In this document: piece by piece, positions 54,626-63,315 of the stretch
Layout of the letters: each line of letters begins with the position of its first letter
How positions within the stretch are numbered: the stretch's first letter is position 1
NCBI RefSeq assembly: GCF_016918935.1
Contig: NZ_JAFFOB010000005.1
Span: 124,001 to 188,000, forward strand
DNA from: Roseitranquillus sediminis
Lineage (GTDB): Bacteria > Pseudomonadota > Alphaproteobacteria > Rhodobacterales > Rhodobacteraceae
Direction of reading: 5' to 3'
DNA length: 64,000 nt
Translations under genes and position numbers: made by a program
Notes under the pieces: generated by a model
The model's input: only the letters and a program-made list of their open reading frames with translations
What the model was told of the DNA's origin: nothing
Database searches by the model: none

Positions 54626-56338
54626 CTACCATCCCGCCACCGACGTCGGGCGCCTGAGATCAGACGCGCCCTCCAGCCGACCCTGCCTGTCCCGTAGGAT
54701 CGTGCAGACGCCGCCGGACGTGAAGTGCCAGTCAGACCAGGCTCTGACCCGGTGTCCGAGGTCCTCAAGAGCCTCGATCACTTCGGAGCCGACGCGCTCC
54801 TCGACCTGCAACAGCCCGGGCGAGTACGGGTGGGGCGATGACGAGCGGGGGTAGCTGAACGTCGCGAAGCGGGGGGCGTCGACAGCATCCTGGGGACTCA
54901 TCCCGAAGACATGGACGTTGAGGAATACCTGCAGCATCGCTTGGGGCTGCACATCGTTCCCCGGAGAGCCTATAGGCATCGTCCAGCCGTCCCGGACACT
55001 GCGTGCGATGGCAGGGTTGGGTGTCAGCCGTGGCCGGCGGCCCGGCCCGACGCGGGCGGGCGCGTCTGGCTCCGTGAATGCTTGCACACCCCTGCCGGAC
55101 ACCACGAAACCGAGGCCGGGCACCACTGGTGCGCCCGCCGACCCGTCGCTTGGTGTGGCGGAGAAGACGTTGCCGGCTCGGTCGATCACGCAGACATAGG
55201 ACGTGTCGAGCTCTCCCGGATCGCGCGGCATATCCTCGCGCGAAGTCACCACAGGGTCCCAGTGGGCGCCGATGCCGGGCACGGGCAGGCCCGGATGTGC
55301 GCGCTCCGGATCGGCGAGCGCCGCTCTTTTCCTTGCGTAGTCGGGCGACATGAGGCGATCGATCGGCACGTCGTTGAAGTTCGGATCGCCGTAGAGCGCG
55401 TGGCGGTCGGCGTATGCCAGCTTCAGCACCTCGGTCAGGTGATGGATGTACCGGGTGCTGTTATGGCCGAGCCCGCGCAGGTCGGTGCCGTCCAGCATCG
55501 CCAGAGTCTGGCCCAGAAGCGGTCCCTGACACCAGGGTCCGCAATAGAATACCTCGGCTCCACCGAATCCGACCGATCGGGCATCTTCCACTTCCACGCG
55601 GAAGCCCGAAAGATCGTCTTCGGACAACCAGCCGCCTTCTTCCCGCTGGTGTTCGGCGATGCGTCGGGCGATGTCGCCTCTGTAGAAGGCATCGCGCGCG
55701 GCCTTGAGCCCGGTTTCTCTACCTTTCGTAGCCGCCGCTTTCTCCTCGTCGATCATGTAGGCGATGGCGTTGCCCAGATCGGTCTGCCGAAGGATGTCGC
55801 CCGCTTTCGGCGGTTTGCCCCCCGGCAGGTAGATGGCCGCGTTACCGGGGTAGACCGCATATTCGTCGGCATGGTCGGCGATAATTTCTGCCATGAGCGA
55901 CGGCACCGCGAACCCTTCGCTGGCAAACCGGTGGGCCGCGACGGCGCACTCGCCGAACGACATCGTGCCGTAGAGCTCAAGCGCGGTGATCCAGGCGTCC
56001 GGCGCAGCGGGCACGACGGAGCGCAGCACTCCCTTCGGAATCCGCCCGCCATGCTCGCGCACGAAGAGATCCACATCCGTTGCCGCAGGCCAGGTCCCAA
56101 GGCCGCTGATGGTGATCGTGCGCCCGCTTTCGGCGTGGTGGATCATGATCGGTGCGACGCCGGCGAAGCCCACGTACTCGCTCTGCACGACGGCCAACGC
56201 GATCCCACCTGCTACGCCGGCATCCACCGCATTGCCGCCGGCTTCGAGGATCTGGAAGGCCGCCTGCGTGGCCAGGTAATGACCCGCAGCGACCATATGG
56301 CGCGTGCCGATCATGCGGGCACGATGCGGCGCGGTCAC
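54626..56338 (-). CDS. Gamma-glutamyltransferase family protein
   Basis: 570 residues from the GTG at 56338. Opens like the family (RHMVAAGHYLATQAAFQIL, then EAGGNAVDAGVA), and the autoprocessing Thr is near residue 379 in GELDTSYVCVID, followed by ATPSDGSAGAPVVPGLGF. No signal peptide, so probably cytosolic, like the group acting on imported gamma-glutamyl or related amide compounds. An ATG at 56314 is the alternative start; neither has a clear ribosome-binding site. It is last in tctC-tctB-tctA-ggt. Confidence 0.86.
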   Translation of the reverse strand: MTAPHRARMIGTRHMVAAGHYLATQAAFQILEAGGNAVDAGVAGGIALAVVQSEYVGFAGVAPIMIHHAESGRTITISGLGTWPAATDVDLFVREHGGRIPKGVLRSVVPAAPDAWITALELYGTMSFGECAVAAHRFASEGFAVPSLMAEIIADHADEYAVYPGNAAIYLPGGKPPKAGDILRQTDLGNAIAYMIDEEKAAATKGRETGLKAARDAFYRGDIARRIAEHQREEGGWLSEDDLSGFRVEVEDARSVGFGGAEVFYCGPWCQGPLLGQTLAMLDGTDLRGLGHNSTRYIHHLTEVLKLAYADRHALYGDPNFNDVPIDRLMSPDYARKRAALADPERAHPGLPVPGIGAHWDPVVTSREDMPRDPGELDTSYVCVIDRAGNVFSATPSDGSAGAPVVPGLGFVVSGRGVQAFTEPDAPARVGPGRRPRLTPNPAIARSVRDGWTMPIGSPGNDVQPQAMLQVFLNVHVFGMSPQDAVDAPRFATFSYPRSSSPHPYSPGLLQVEERVGSEVIEALEDLGHRVRAWSDWHFTSGGVCTILRDRQGRLEGASDLRRPTSVAGW

Positions 56339-56366
56339 GTCGGGTGTCTCATGTGGTCTTCGCTGC

Positions 56367-57893
56367 TCACTCGTCGTCTCCGGATTCGATTGCGTCGAGC
56401 TCCCGCGCGCGTTCACCGAAGAAACGACGCCAGAGGAACACGACAAGGAAGGTGAGGATGGTGATCCCCCAAAGCGTCGCCGCGATGGGTCGTTCGATGA
56501 AATAAGTCAGGTCGCCGTTCGAAAGATACAGCCCTTGCCGCAAGTGCTTCTCGATCTCGGGGCCGAGAACGAACCCGAGGATCAGCGGCGCGAGGTTGAA
56601 GCCAAGCTTGTGCAGAAAGTATCCCGCCGCCGCTGCGCCCGTCAGTACGTAGACGTCCGTCAGGTTGTTGCGTGCCGCAAAGGTGCCCACGACGGCGATG
56701 ACGATCACGATCGCACCCAGAAGCCAGATCGGCACCTTCAGCATCGACACCCACACGCCGATCATCGGGATGTTCAGCATCAGAAGCATGATGTTTCCGA
56801 CGAACATCGAGGCGATCACGCCCCAGAAAATGTCGGGATGCTGGATGGGCAGGAGTGGCCCCGGCTGGATGCCATGGATCATCAATGCCGCCAGGATGAG
56901 CGCAAGCGTTGCAGAGAAGGGAAGGCCGAGCGACAGCACCGGGATCATCCCGGAGGTCGCAGCCGCGTTGTTGGCCGCCTCTGGCCCGGCGACTCCCTCG
57001 ATGGCGCCTTTGCCCATTTCGGCACGTCCGCGCGCGACCTTCTTCTCGAGCTGGTACGACGCATAGCTCGACATGGCTGCCGACGGACCCGGCAGGAGTC
57101 CGAACACGAAGCCGACGAGGGAGCCTCGGCCCCATGGGCCGACTGAGCGGCTGAATTCCTCGCGGCTCGGCACCATGTCTCGCACGCGCACCGTCTTGAC
57201 CCGCGGCGTCCCCGCCGGGTTCTCGACGAGGCGCAACACTTCGGCGAGGCCGAAAAGACCGATGGCGAGCGCCACGAGTTCCAGCCCCGCAATCAGGGGA
57301 AAGTAGCCGAACGTGAAGCGCACGGCGGAACTGACGGCTTCCTGTCCCACGGTTCCCGCCACGATCCCGATCATGAGCGGAAAGAGATTGCTCATCAGGC
57401 TCCCGCCCGAGACGCGCGACAGGACGATCAGACCGCATGTCATGACAGCGAAGAACTCCGCCGGGCCGAAGCGCAGTCCGAACCGCGCGAGCCAGGGCGA
57501 GAAGAAGGTGAGCAGGACCAGCGAGATGAATGCAGCGACGGCTGACCCGATGGCCATGATAAAAAGTGTAGGGCCGGCGCGGCCCTTCTGCGTCAGCGGA
57601 TAGCCATCGAGGGTCGTGACGACAGAGGCGGTCTCGCCCGGCACGTTCAGCAAGACCGAAGTGGTCGATCCGCCGTACATGCCACCGTAGTAGATGCCGG
57701 CGATCATGATGATCGCCGCGGTGGGTTCCATTGAATAGGTAAAGGGCAACACAAGCGCGGCGCCGCCGAGCGGGCCGAGCCCGGGCAACACGCCCACGGC
57801 CGTTCCCAATGCCGCTCCGATCAGAGCGGCCAGCAGGTTCTCGGCCAGCATCGCGACCTGAAAGCCCTGGATCAGTCCTTCGATTGCTTCCAT
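56367..57893 (-). CDS. tctA: TctA-type large permease subunit
   Basis: 508 residues with about eleven to twelve membrane helices. TctA signatures are GTAVGVLPGLGPLGGAALVLP, YYGGMYGGSTTSVLLNVPGE and a second related motif SAAMSSYASYQLEKK with GIIPVLSLGLPFS-like sequence (MIPVLSLGLPFSATLALI). With TctB and the TctC receptor it makes a secondary importer for carboxylates or related compounds. Separated from tctB by 1 bp. Confidence 0.95.
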   Translation of the reverse strand: MEAIEGLIQGFQVAMLAENLLAALIGAALGTAVGVLPGLGPLGGAALVLPFTYSMEPTAAIIMIAGIYYGGMYGGSTTSVLLNVPGETASVVTTLDGYPLTQKGRAGPTLFIMAIGSAVAAFISLVLLTFFSPWLARFGLRFGPAEFFAVMTCGLIVLSRVSGGSLMSNLFPLMIGIVAGTVGQEAVSSAVRFTFGYFPLIAGLELVALAIGLFGLAEVLRLVENPAGTPRVKTVRVRDMVPSREEFSRSVGPWGRGSLVGFVFGLLPGPSAAMSSYASYQLEKKVARGRAEMGKGAIEGVAGPEAANNAAATSGMIPVLSLGLPFSATLALILAALMIHGIQPGPLLPIQHPDIFWGVIASMFVGNIMLLMLNIPMIGVWVSMLKVPIWLLGAIVIVIAVVGTFAARNNLTDVYVLTGAAAAGYFLHKLGFNLAPLILGFVLGPEIEKHLRQGLYLSNGDLTYFIERPIAATLWGITILTFLVVFLWRRFFGERARELDAIESGDDE

Positions 57894-57894
57894 G

Positions 57895-58368
57895 TCAGGC
57901 CCAGACCGGATCCGGCAGGCGCACCCCGAGCAGAACTTCGAAGACGACGTAGACGCCGATGGCTACTCCGGCGCCGCTCAGGACGGATGCAGCCCAGGTA
58001 ACCCGCCCGACAAGGCGGACGTAGAAGGCCACAAACAGGAACGCGGCGATCGGCAGACCAAGCACCGAAAGCGCAAGCACAAACACCACGAGCGCCGTAA
58101 AGACGCTCAAGAGGCGCGTCGCGTCGTAGCCTGCGGGAAGATGCAGCTTGCCGGGCTCGCGCGTTGTCCTCGCCTCGGCGATCACACCCAGGCTGACGAC
58201 CGCCATTAGGATGCCGACCGCGAGCGGAAAGATGCCCGGCCCCGGAGCGTCCATCGTGCCGAAGTCCAGTGTGCGGCCCTCGAGCAGATAGACGCCGGAG
58301 AACGCGAGCCCGAGCACACCGGCCACTGTGCGGCCGGTGCGCCATTCGGTGGTGCCGTCTGCCGCCAC
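57895..58368 (-). CDS. tctB: TctB-type small permease subunit
   Basis: 157 residues, four predicted membrane helices. Starts at a GTG. Typical features are the AGVLGLAFSGVYLLEGRTLDFG opening region (residues about 16-37) and FPLAVGILMAVVSLGV. Small subunit of the tripartite tricarboxylate transporter. Two bp after tctC, 1 bp before tctA. Confidence 0.88.
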   Translation of the reverse strand: MAADGTTEWRTGRTVAGVLGLAFSGVYLLEGRTLDFGTMDAPGPGIFPLAVGILMAVVSLGVIAEARTTREPGKLHLPAGYDATRLLSVFTALVVFVLALSVLGLPIAAFLFVAFYVRLVGRVTWAASVLSGAGVAIGVYVVFEVLLGVRLPDPVWA

Positions 58369-58370
58369 TC

Positions 58371-59360
58371 TTATTGCCCCAGGATCGCGCCGAAGTTCTC
58401 GTAGTCTTCCATCAGCTGAGCCTTGTAGGTCTCGGGATCGGCCGGATCGATGATGTAGACGCTCTCCTCGAGCGACTCGAGGAAGCCCTCGTCCTGCATG
58501 ATCTCCTGGTGCGCGTCCGAAAGAACGGTCAACACCTCATCCGGCAGACCAGCGGGCGCAATTATTCCCGATGTGTCCTGAAGAATGACGAGGCCCGGGT
58601 AGTCGTCGGAGTTGATCACCTCGAATCCGGCAACCTCGTCCCGCGGGGATTTCGCAAAGATCGCGATGGGCCGCAGGTCGCCCGAAGCTATCTGGCCCGC
58701 GACGCTGGAGGCGTTCACGGAAACGGCATCCACGATTCGTCCGAGCACGCTGGCGACGGCCTCGGATCCACCGCCGGAAGACGGGACGATGTTGAACTCC
58801 ACGCCCGCGGCCTTCTCGACCTGCTGGAGCTGCATGTCCTTGACGTTGCCGGCGGAGCCGACGGCGATGGAGATCGTCTCGGGCGCGGCTTCGGCGGCCG
58901 CCACCAGATCGGCGAAGGTCTGATAGTCCGATGCCGAGTTCACCGACACCGTTCCCGCCTGAGCGCCTATTCCGCCGATGGGCGTGAAGTCGTCGATGCC
59001 GGAATAGGGAAGGTCCGCGTTGCGGTGCGGCTGGATCGCGAGAGGCGAATTATGGCCATAGCCAATCGTGTAGCCGTCCGGCTCGGCCCCGAAGAGTTCG
59101 ACGGTCCCGATGGTGCCGGATCCGCCGGACACGTTCTGAACGACGACGTTCACCCCAAGCTTCTCGCTCAGAAGCTGCGTGTATTCGCGAGCCAGGATGT
59201 CGGATGAACCACCCGGGTTGTAGGGGACGATGAAGATGATGTCGTCCTCTGGATAGTCTTGCGCTACGGCGTCTTGGGGCAGCGAGCATGCGATCAATGC
59301 GGCGGCCGCGCATGTGCTTGTTCTGATGGTCTTGGGGCCGAAGGAGAGGATCATGTTCAT
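58371..59360 (-). CDS. tctC: TctC-type periplasmic binding protein
   Basis: 329 residues from the ATG at 59360, which has AAAGGAAG upstream. Signal peptide ends at AVA-QDYP. Bug/TctC fold: IIFIVPYNPGGSSDILAREY, NVSGGSGTIGTVELF, GYTIGYGHNSPLAIQPH. It captures the substrate for TctAB. The gamma-glutamyltransferase downstream hints at an amide or peptide-like ligand, which is inference. Confidence 0.93.
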   Translation of the reverse strand: MNMILSFGPKTIRTSTCAAAALIACSLPQDAVAQDYPEDDIIFIVPYNPGGSSDILAREYTQLLSEKLGVNVVVQNVSGGSGTIGTVELFGAEPDGYTIGYGHNSPLAIQPHRNADLPYSGIDDFTPIGGIGAQAGTVSVNSASDYQTFADLVAAAEAAPETISIAVGSAGNVKDMQLQQVEKAAGVEFNIVPSSGGGSEAVASVLGRIVDAVSVNASSVAGQIASGDLRPIAIFAKSPRDEVAGFEVINSDDYPGLVILQDTSGIIAPAGLPDEVLTVLSDAHQEIMQDEGFLESLEESVYIIDPADPETYKAQLMEDYENFGAILGQ

Positions 59361-59725
59361 CGTTCTTCCTTTCGTGGACTTGGGTGGGCATCGTGCTCGG
59401 ACGGAACCGAACATTCGCGCTTTGCCTTGGCGGTCGTCTCTGCTGCCTCGCAACGTGGGCGGCTCCTCCTCTTTCCGATGCCGCGCAGAGCAACGAGCAG
59501 TCTATCTGTCAGACAGGATCAGCCTGCGATACGTGCGCCACTCACGTCAACGAGTTTGATAACGAAAACGTTGATGCCCCTTTGTTTCGGCCTTACTCGC
59601 CTACTTTTCCGGCGATGAGAGTCTTGTTGCGTTGTGTTATGCTGTAAGGCAGACAGACAGTAAATGCCCCTGCCCGAGCATCGGGTGCGTGCATCAAGAA
59701 CTGCTCGAGGGAAAGGAAGACAGAC
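59361..59725. promoter_or_regulatory. Divergent control region between tctC and the oxidoreductase
   Basis: 365 bp with no convincing ORF, between the divergent tctCBA-ggt and oxidoreductase-gntR operons. It holds a GntR-type palindrome (59506-59516), an inverted repeat TCAACG/CGTTGA (59547-59552 and 59569-59574, 16-bp spacer) and a run of CAGA repeats near 59650. No clear sigma-70 promoter could be fixed on either strand. Confidence 0.6.
59506..59516. promoter_or_regulatory. Candidate GntR/FCD operator
   Basis: CTGTC-A-GACAG, a perfect 11-bp palindrome. FCD-type GntR regulators often bind TGTC-x-GACA sequences, and a gene of that family lies in the operon next door (60935). Autoregulatory or pathway-control role is inferred. 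Confidence 0.45.
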
Positions 59726-60892
59726 ATGAAGGTGATCGTCATCGGGGCCGGAGTGGTTGGCGTGTCGATCGCCGCCCGCCTCGCACAGAGCGGCGCCGAG
59801 GTGACGCTTGTGGACCAGGCCGCACCTGGCAGCGGCACGTCGAGCACCTCCTACGCTTGGGTGAACTCCAACGGGAAGGAACCCGTCGCGTACTACGAAC
59901 TCAACCTGGCGGGACTGGAAGCGCACGAGAGATTGTCGCCGCAGGGGGAGGACGGGTGGCTTTGCACCGGCGGCCATGTCGAGATCGCCATTGACGAGCA
60001 CCACCGCGCCGATCTCGCCGCTAGGATCGAGCGGCACTCCAAGCGCGACTACGGCGTCGAGATCATCGACGTTGATCGTGCGCGCGAACTCCTGCCGGAC
60101 GTGCGGATCCCCGAGGACGCGAAGATGATCGTCCATTACACGCGTGAGGGCTATGCCTATCCGCTGAAGTACCTCGCCCATATGCTCGGTGAGGCGCGCA
60201 AGGCCGGAGCGACCGTGCGGACGGGCGAAGGCTCCGCAGTCGTCGGCCTGAGAGCCGCCGACGGTGGCGCCGCGGTGGACCTGGCTGACGGCACGACCCT
60301 GAGGGCGGATCGAATCGTCTCGGCCGCCGGGCGCTGGACGGCAAGGCTTGCTGCGCTCGCCTCGGTCGTCGTGCCGGTACGCGAGTTCACCGAGCCGGGC
60401 GACATTGTCGTGGGGTACCTTGCGGTGACCAACCCCCTGCCCGTGCGGCTGAGCCGACTGGTGACGAGCCCCTGGCTCAACGTGCGGCCCGCCGGGGGCG
60501 GTCGCCTCATGCTCCAGGCGCTCGACCTCGACGCCACGGCCGACCCCGGCAACGTGCCGGGCCCGGACTCCGAGCTCGCAAGGACTTTCGAGGAGCGGCT
60601 GAAGGCTCTCATCGCCAACACGGAAGCGGTTCAGATCGAGCAGATCGTCGTCGGCCAGCGCGTGATGCCCGATGACGGGCGGACGATCGTCGGTCCGGCG
60701 CCGAACCTGCCCTGGCTCTATGTCGTCGCCACCCACTCCGGCGTTACCCTAGCACCCTATCTCGGTGACGCAGTGGCCGCCGAGATCATGGGCGAACGGC
60801 AAGAGCTCTTCGACGAGTTCCGCTTGGAGCGCTTCATGCAGGACAGCACCTTCGGTCAGCCATATGCTCCGCGAAAGCCGGGGCAGCAGTAG
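59726..60892 (+). CDS. FAD-dependent oxidoreductase (DAO family)
   Basis: 388 residues. FAD-binding Rossmann motif VIVIGAGVVGVSIAARLA at the N-terminus, GSGTSSTSYAWVNSN, and the closing FAD motif LYVVATHSGVTLAPYLGD. Resembles the D-amino-acid dehydrogenase/glycine-oxidase group that oxidises amines or amino acids. GGAAAGGAAG precedes the ATG. It is followed after 42 bp by the GntR gene and faces tctCBA-ggt, so it may oxidise the imported or released amine. Confidence 0.87.
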   Translation: MKVIVIGAGVVGVSIAARLAQSGAEVTLVDQAAPGSGTSSTSYAWVNSNGKEPVAYYELNLAGLEAHERLSPQGEDGWLCTGGHVEIAIDEHHRADLAARIERHSKRDYGVEIIDVDRARELLPDVRIPEDAKMIVHYTREGYAYPLKYLAHMLGEARKAGATVRTGEGSAVVGLRAADGGAAVDLADGTTLRADRIVSAAGRWTARLAALASVVVPVREFTEPGDIVVGYLAVTNPLPVRLSRLVTSPWLNVRPAGGGRLMLQALDLDATADPGNVPGPDSELARTFEERLKALIANTEAVQIEQIVVGQRVMPDDGRTIVGPAPNLPWLYVVATHSGVTLAPYLGDAVAAEIMGERQELFDEFRLERFMQDSTFGQPYAPRKPGQQ

Positions 60893-60934
60893 CTCAGAGC
60901 CAGCCGTACGGGGCCACCGAAGGACGGAGGTACG

Positions 60935-61627
60935 ATGAAGCTCAGGCGGGAGACAGTCTCCGAGCAATGCGTTCAGCTTCTGCGGGACGACATTCTTGAA
61001 CGGCGTCGGCCGCCTGGCACGGTCGTTACCGAAGAGGCGATGGCGCAGGAGCTCGGCGTTTCCCGGCCCACGGTGCGCGAGGTGCTCAACACCTTGACGG
61101 TCGAGGGCTTGTTAACTCGCAACCGTACCACCCGCGCGCTGCACGTGACCCGCCTCGGAGCTGATACCATCCGCGAGATCTATCGGGCTCGCCGCCTGCT
61201 TGAGGCGGGGGGCGTGACGGCCTTCGCAGGTCGTGAGGACGGGGCCCTGGGTGCGCTCGCCGCCGAAACGGAGAAGCTCGTGTCCGCCATCGCCTCCGGC
61301 GACGTCCGGACGATAACTCGGCAAGACATCAGGTGCCACGTCGAGCTTGTAGCGCTGGTGGGGTCGACCGATCTTACCGAGTTTTATGCTGGCCTCCTGG
61401 CAAAGCTCCGGCTGGCGATGGCCGACGTCTCAGTGTCGGAGTCCTACGATCTTGTGGCCATGGGCGAGGACCACGTAAAATTCGTCGAGCTCATGCAGTC
61501 CCGCCGGATAGAAGACGCTCGTCGTTTCGTGCTCGACCGTCTGAACCGAGCCGAGATGCTGCTCCTTGCCTCGACGCGCATCGACTCGGACACGTGCCGG
61601 CGATCGGCCAACCAAAGTCGGCCCTGA
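60935..61627 (+). CDS. GntR family regulator, FCD subgroup
   Basis: 230 residues. N-terminal winged helix-turn-helix (EEAMAQELGVSRPTVREVLN), followed by an all-helical FCD ligand domain whose metal-site pattern Asp-x3-His appears in RQDIRCHVEL and later GEDHVKFVELM. Likely a metabolite-responsive repressor of the two operons flanking 59361-59725. GGAGG lies five bases before the ATG. Confidence 0.92.
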   Translation: MKLRRETVSEQCVQLLRDDILERRRPPGTVVTEEAMAQELGVSRPTVREVLNTLTVEGLLTRNRTTRALHVTRLGADTIREIYRARRLLEAGGVTAFAGREDGALGALAAETEKLVSAIASGDVRTITRQDIRCHVELVALVGSTDLTEFYAGLLAKLRLAMADVSVSESYDLVAMGEDHVKFVELMQSRRIEDARRFVLDRLNRAEMLLLASTRIDSDTCRRSANQSRP

Positions 61628-61735
61628 GCGGGGGCTTCTTCCCGCCGCCACCGTCGATCTCCTCGCCCAGCCGCTTCAGCCGGCGGATCGTCTCCAGATC
61701 CGCATGCCGCTCGACCCGCGACCGACCGTTCCCGC

Positions 61736-62512
61736 TCAGGCGGAGAGGGAGTGGTGGATGACGGCGCGGATGCGCTCCCGCTCGTGATCGGGCGTATCGG
61801 GGGTGATCTGGATGTCGTGGGCAATTTCGGCGGGGCGCTTGAGCACCACGATCCGGTCGCCGATGTCGAACGCCTCGTTGATCGAGTGGGTGATGAAGAC
61901 GGCCGTCTTGCCCGTGTCGCGGACGAGCCGCGCGAACTCCGTGCGGAGCCTTGCTGAGGTCATCTCGTCGAGCGCAGAGAAAGGCTCGTCGCAAAGCAGA
62001 AGCTCGGCATCGGTCGCGAAGGCGCGCGCGATGGAGACGCGCTGGCGCATGCCGCCCGAGAGCGCGTAGGGGTAGTCGTTCTCGTGCCCCTTGAGCCCGA
62101 GTGTCTCAAGCCAGCGCAGCGCCCGCGCCCGCCGCTCGCCGGCCGAGATGCCCAGCATCTCGAGGCCGAGCTCGACATTGCGGACCGCAGTGCGCCAGGG
62201 CAGCAGGCGGTCGTTCTGGAACACGATTGCCATCTTGCCGCGGAACCAGTCGAACTCGCGGAAGGGGACGCGCCCCATCACGGTGACCGCACCCTCTGTC
62301 GGCTCCATCAGGCCCGCGATCATGTTGAACATGGTCGACTTGCCGCAGCCGGTCTTGCCGAGAAGCGCGACAAGCTCGCCCTTGCCGATCTCGAGGTTCA
62401 GGTGGTCGACGGCCGTCAGGGTGCCGAAGCGCTTGCTGACGTTCCGAAACTGGATCTCCGGCGCGGCTTCGTCCCTTGCGGTTGCGGCCGGCTGCGAGTG
62501 GCGCTCCGTCAC
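61736..62512 (-). CDS. ABC transporter ATP-binding protein (taurine/nitrate type)
   Basis: 258 residues from a GTG at 62512 that overlaps the permease stop (GTGA). Walker A LLGKTGCGKST, Q-loop VFQNDRLLPWRTA, signature LSGGMRQRVSIARA, Walker B LLLCDEPFSALD. It belongs with the SsuB/TauB/NrtD group energising sulfonate, nitrate or riboflavin-precursor-type importers. Last gene of the three-gene operon in view. Confidence 0.93.
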   Translation of the reverse strand: MTERHSQPAATARDEAAPEIQFRNVSKRFGTLTAVDHLNLEIGKGELVALLGKTGCGKSTMFNMIAGLMEPTEGAVTVMGRVPFREFDWFRGKMAIVFQNDRLLPWRTAVRNVELGLEMLGISAGERRARALRWLETLGLKGHENDYPYALSGGMRQRVSIARAFATDAELLLCDEPFSALDEMTSARLRTEFARLVRDTGKTAVFITHSINEAFDIGDRIVVLKRPAEIAHDIQITPDTPDHERERIRAVIHHSLSA

Positions 62513-63315
62513 GACCGCTCCGAAATGGCGCGGTAGCGAAATGCTACGCGCTCGACCAAGCTGAGGATCCACTGGAAGAGGAGCACGAAGAAGACAAGCT
62601 GCAACGTCCAAGCGAGCGCCCCTGCCATGTCAAAGAGCTGCTGCTGCTGGAGGAGCTCGTAGCCGACGCCGCCCGAGGAGCCGACGAGCTCCGCCACGAC
62701 CACAACGCGGCTGGCATTGCCGAGGTTCACCTTCCAGGCGGTGAGGATCTCAGGCAGCACTGCCGGCAGGACCATGGCGGTGAAATACTTCGGCCGCGTC
62801 GGGCGGAAGCTCATCACCATCTCGAGGAGGTCCTTGTTCATTCCCCTGAGCGCGCCGACGACCTGGAAGGTGAAGGCTGGCAGCGTGGTCATGATCATGA
62901 TGAAGAGAATTCGAAACTCGACGCCATGAAACCAGATGATCGCGAACACGACCCAGGAAAGCGCCGGGATGCCCTGGAAGAAGGTGAGCGTCGGGGTCAG
63001 CAGCCGGTCCGCGACGCGAAAGTTCGCGATCAGGAGGCCGAGGATCACGCCGATCGAGAACGCGCCGGCGAGGCCAGCGAGGATCCTGAGCGCAGTCGCG
63101 AGGACGCTCGAGAACTGCGACCAGGTCGTCAGGATCTGGAAGACCCGCGCGAACACATCGATGAGCGACGGGAACAGGAACGGCGGAAAGAACAGCGACG
63201 CGATCTGCCACGCGAGCGCAATCAGTACGAACGGCGCGGCGATCCAGAAGAAGCCCCGCGCCGCACCGAAGACCGGGTTCGCATAAGGATGCGCACTCGG
63301 CGTGACGTCAGTCAT
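62509..63315 (-). CDS. ABC transporter permease (SsuC/TauC type)
   Basis: 268 residues with about six membrane helices. The EAA loop that contacts the ATPase appears as AVLPEILTAWKVNLGNAS following the MSFRPTRPKYFTAMVLP helix. Overlaps both neighbours by 4 bp (ATGA at 63312-63315, GTGA at 62509-62512). Substrate unknown. Confidence 0.92.
   Translation of the reverse strand: MTDVTPSAHPYANPVFGAARGFFWIAAPFVLIALAWQIASLFFPPFLFPSLIDVFARVFQILTTWSQFSSVLATALRILAGLAGAFSIGVILGLLIANFRVADRLLTPTLTFFQGIPALSWVVFAIIWFHGVEFRILFIMIMTTLPAFTFQVVGALRGMNKDLLEMVMSFRPTRPKYFTAMVLPAVLPEILTAWKVNLGNASRVVVVAELVGSSGGVGYELLQQQQLFDMAGALAWTLQLVFFVLLFQWILSLVERVAFRYRAISERS

Noticed and set aside
61628-61735. Minus-strand stretch after the ABC ATPase reading like a charged helix (RRLKRLGEEID)
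   Set aside because: Too short, no start codon and no recognisable family; possibly decayed coding sequence but not supportable.
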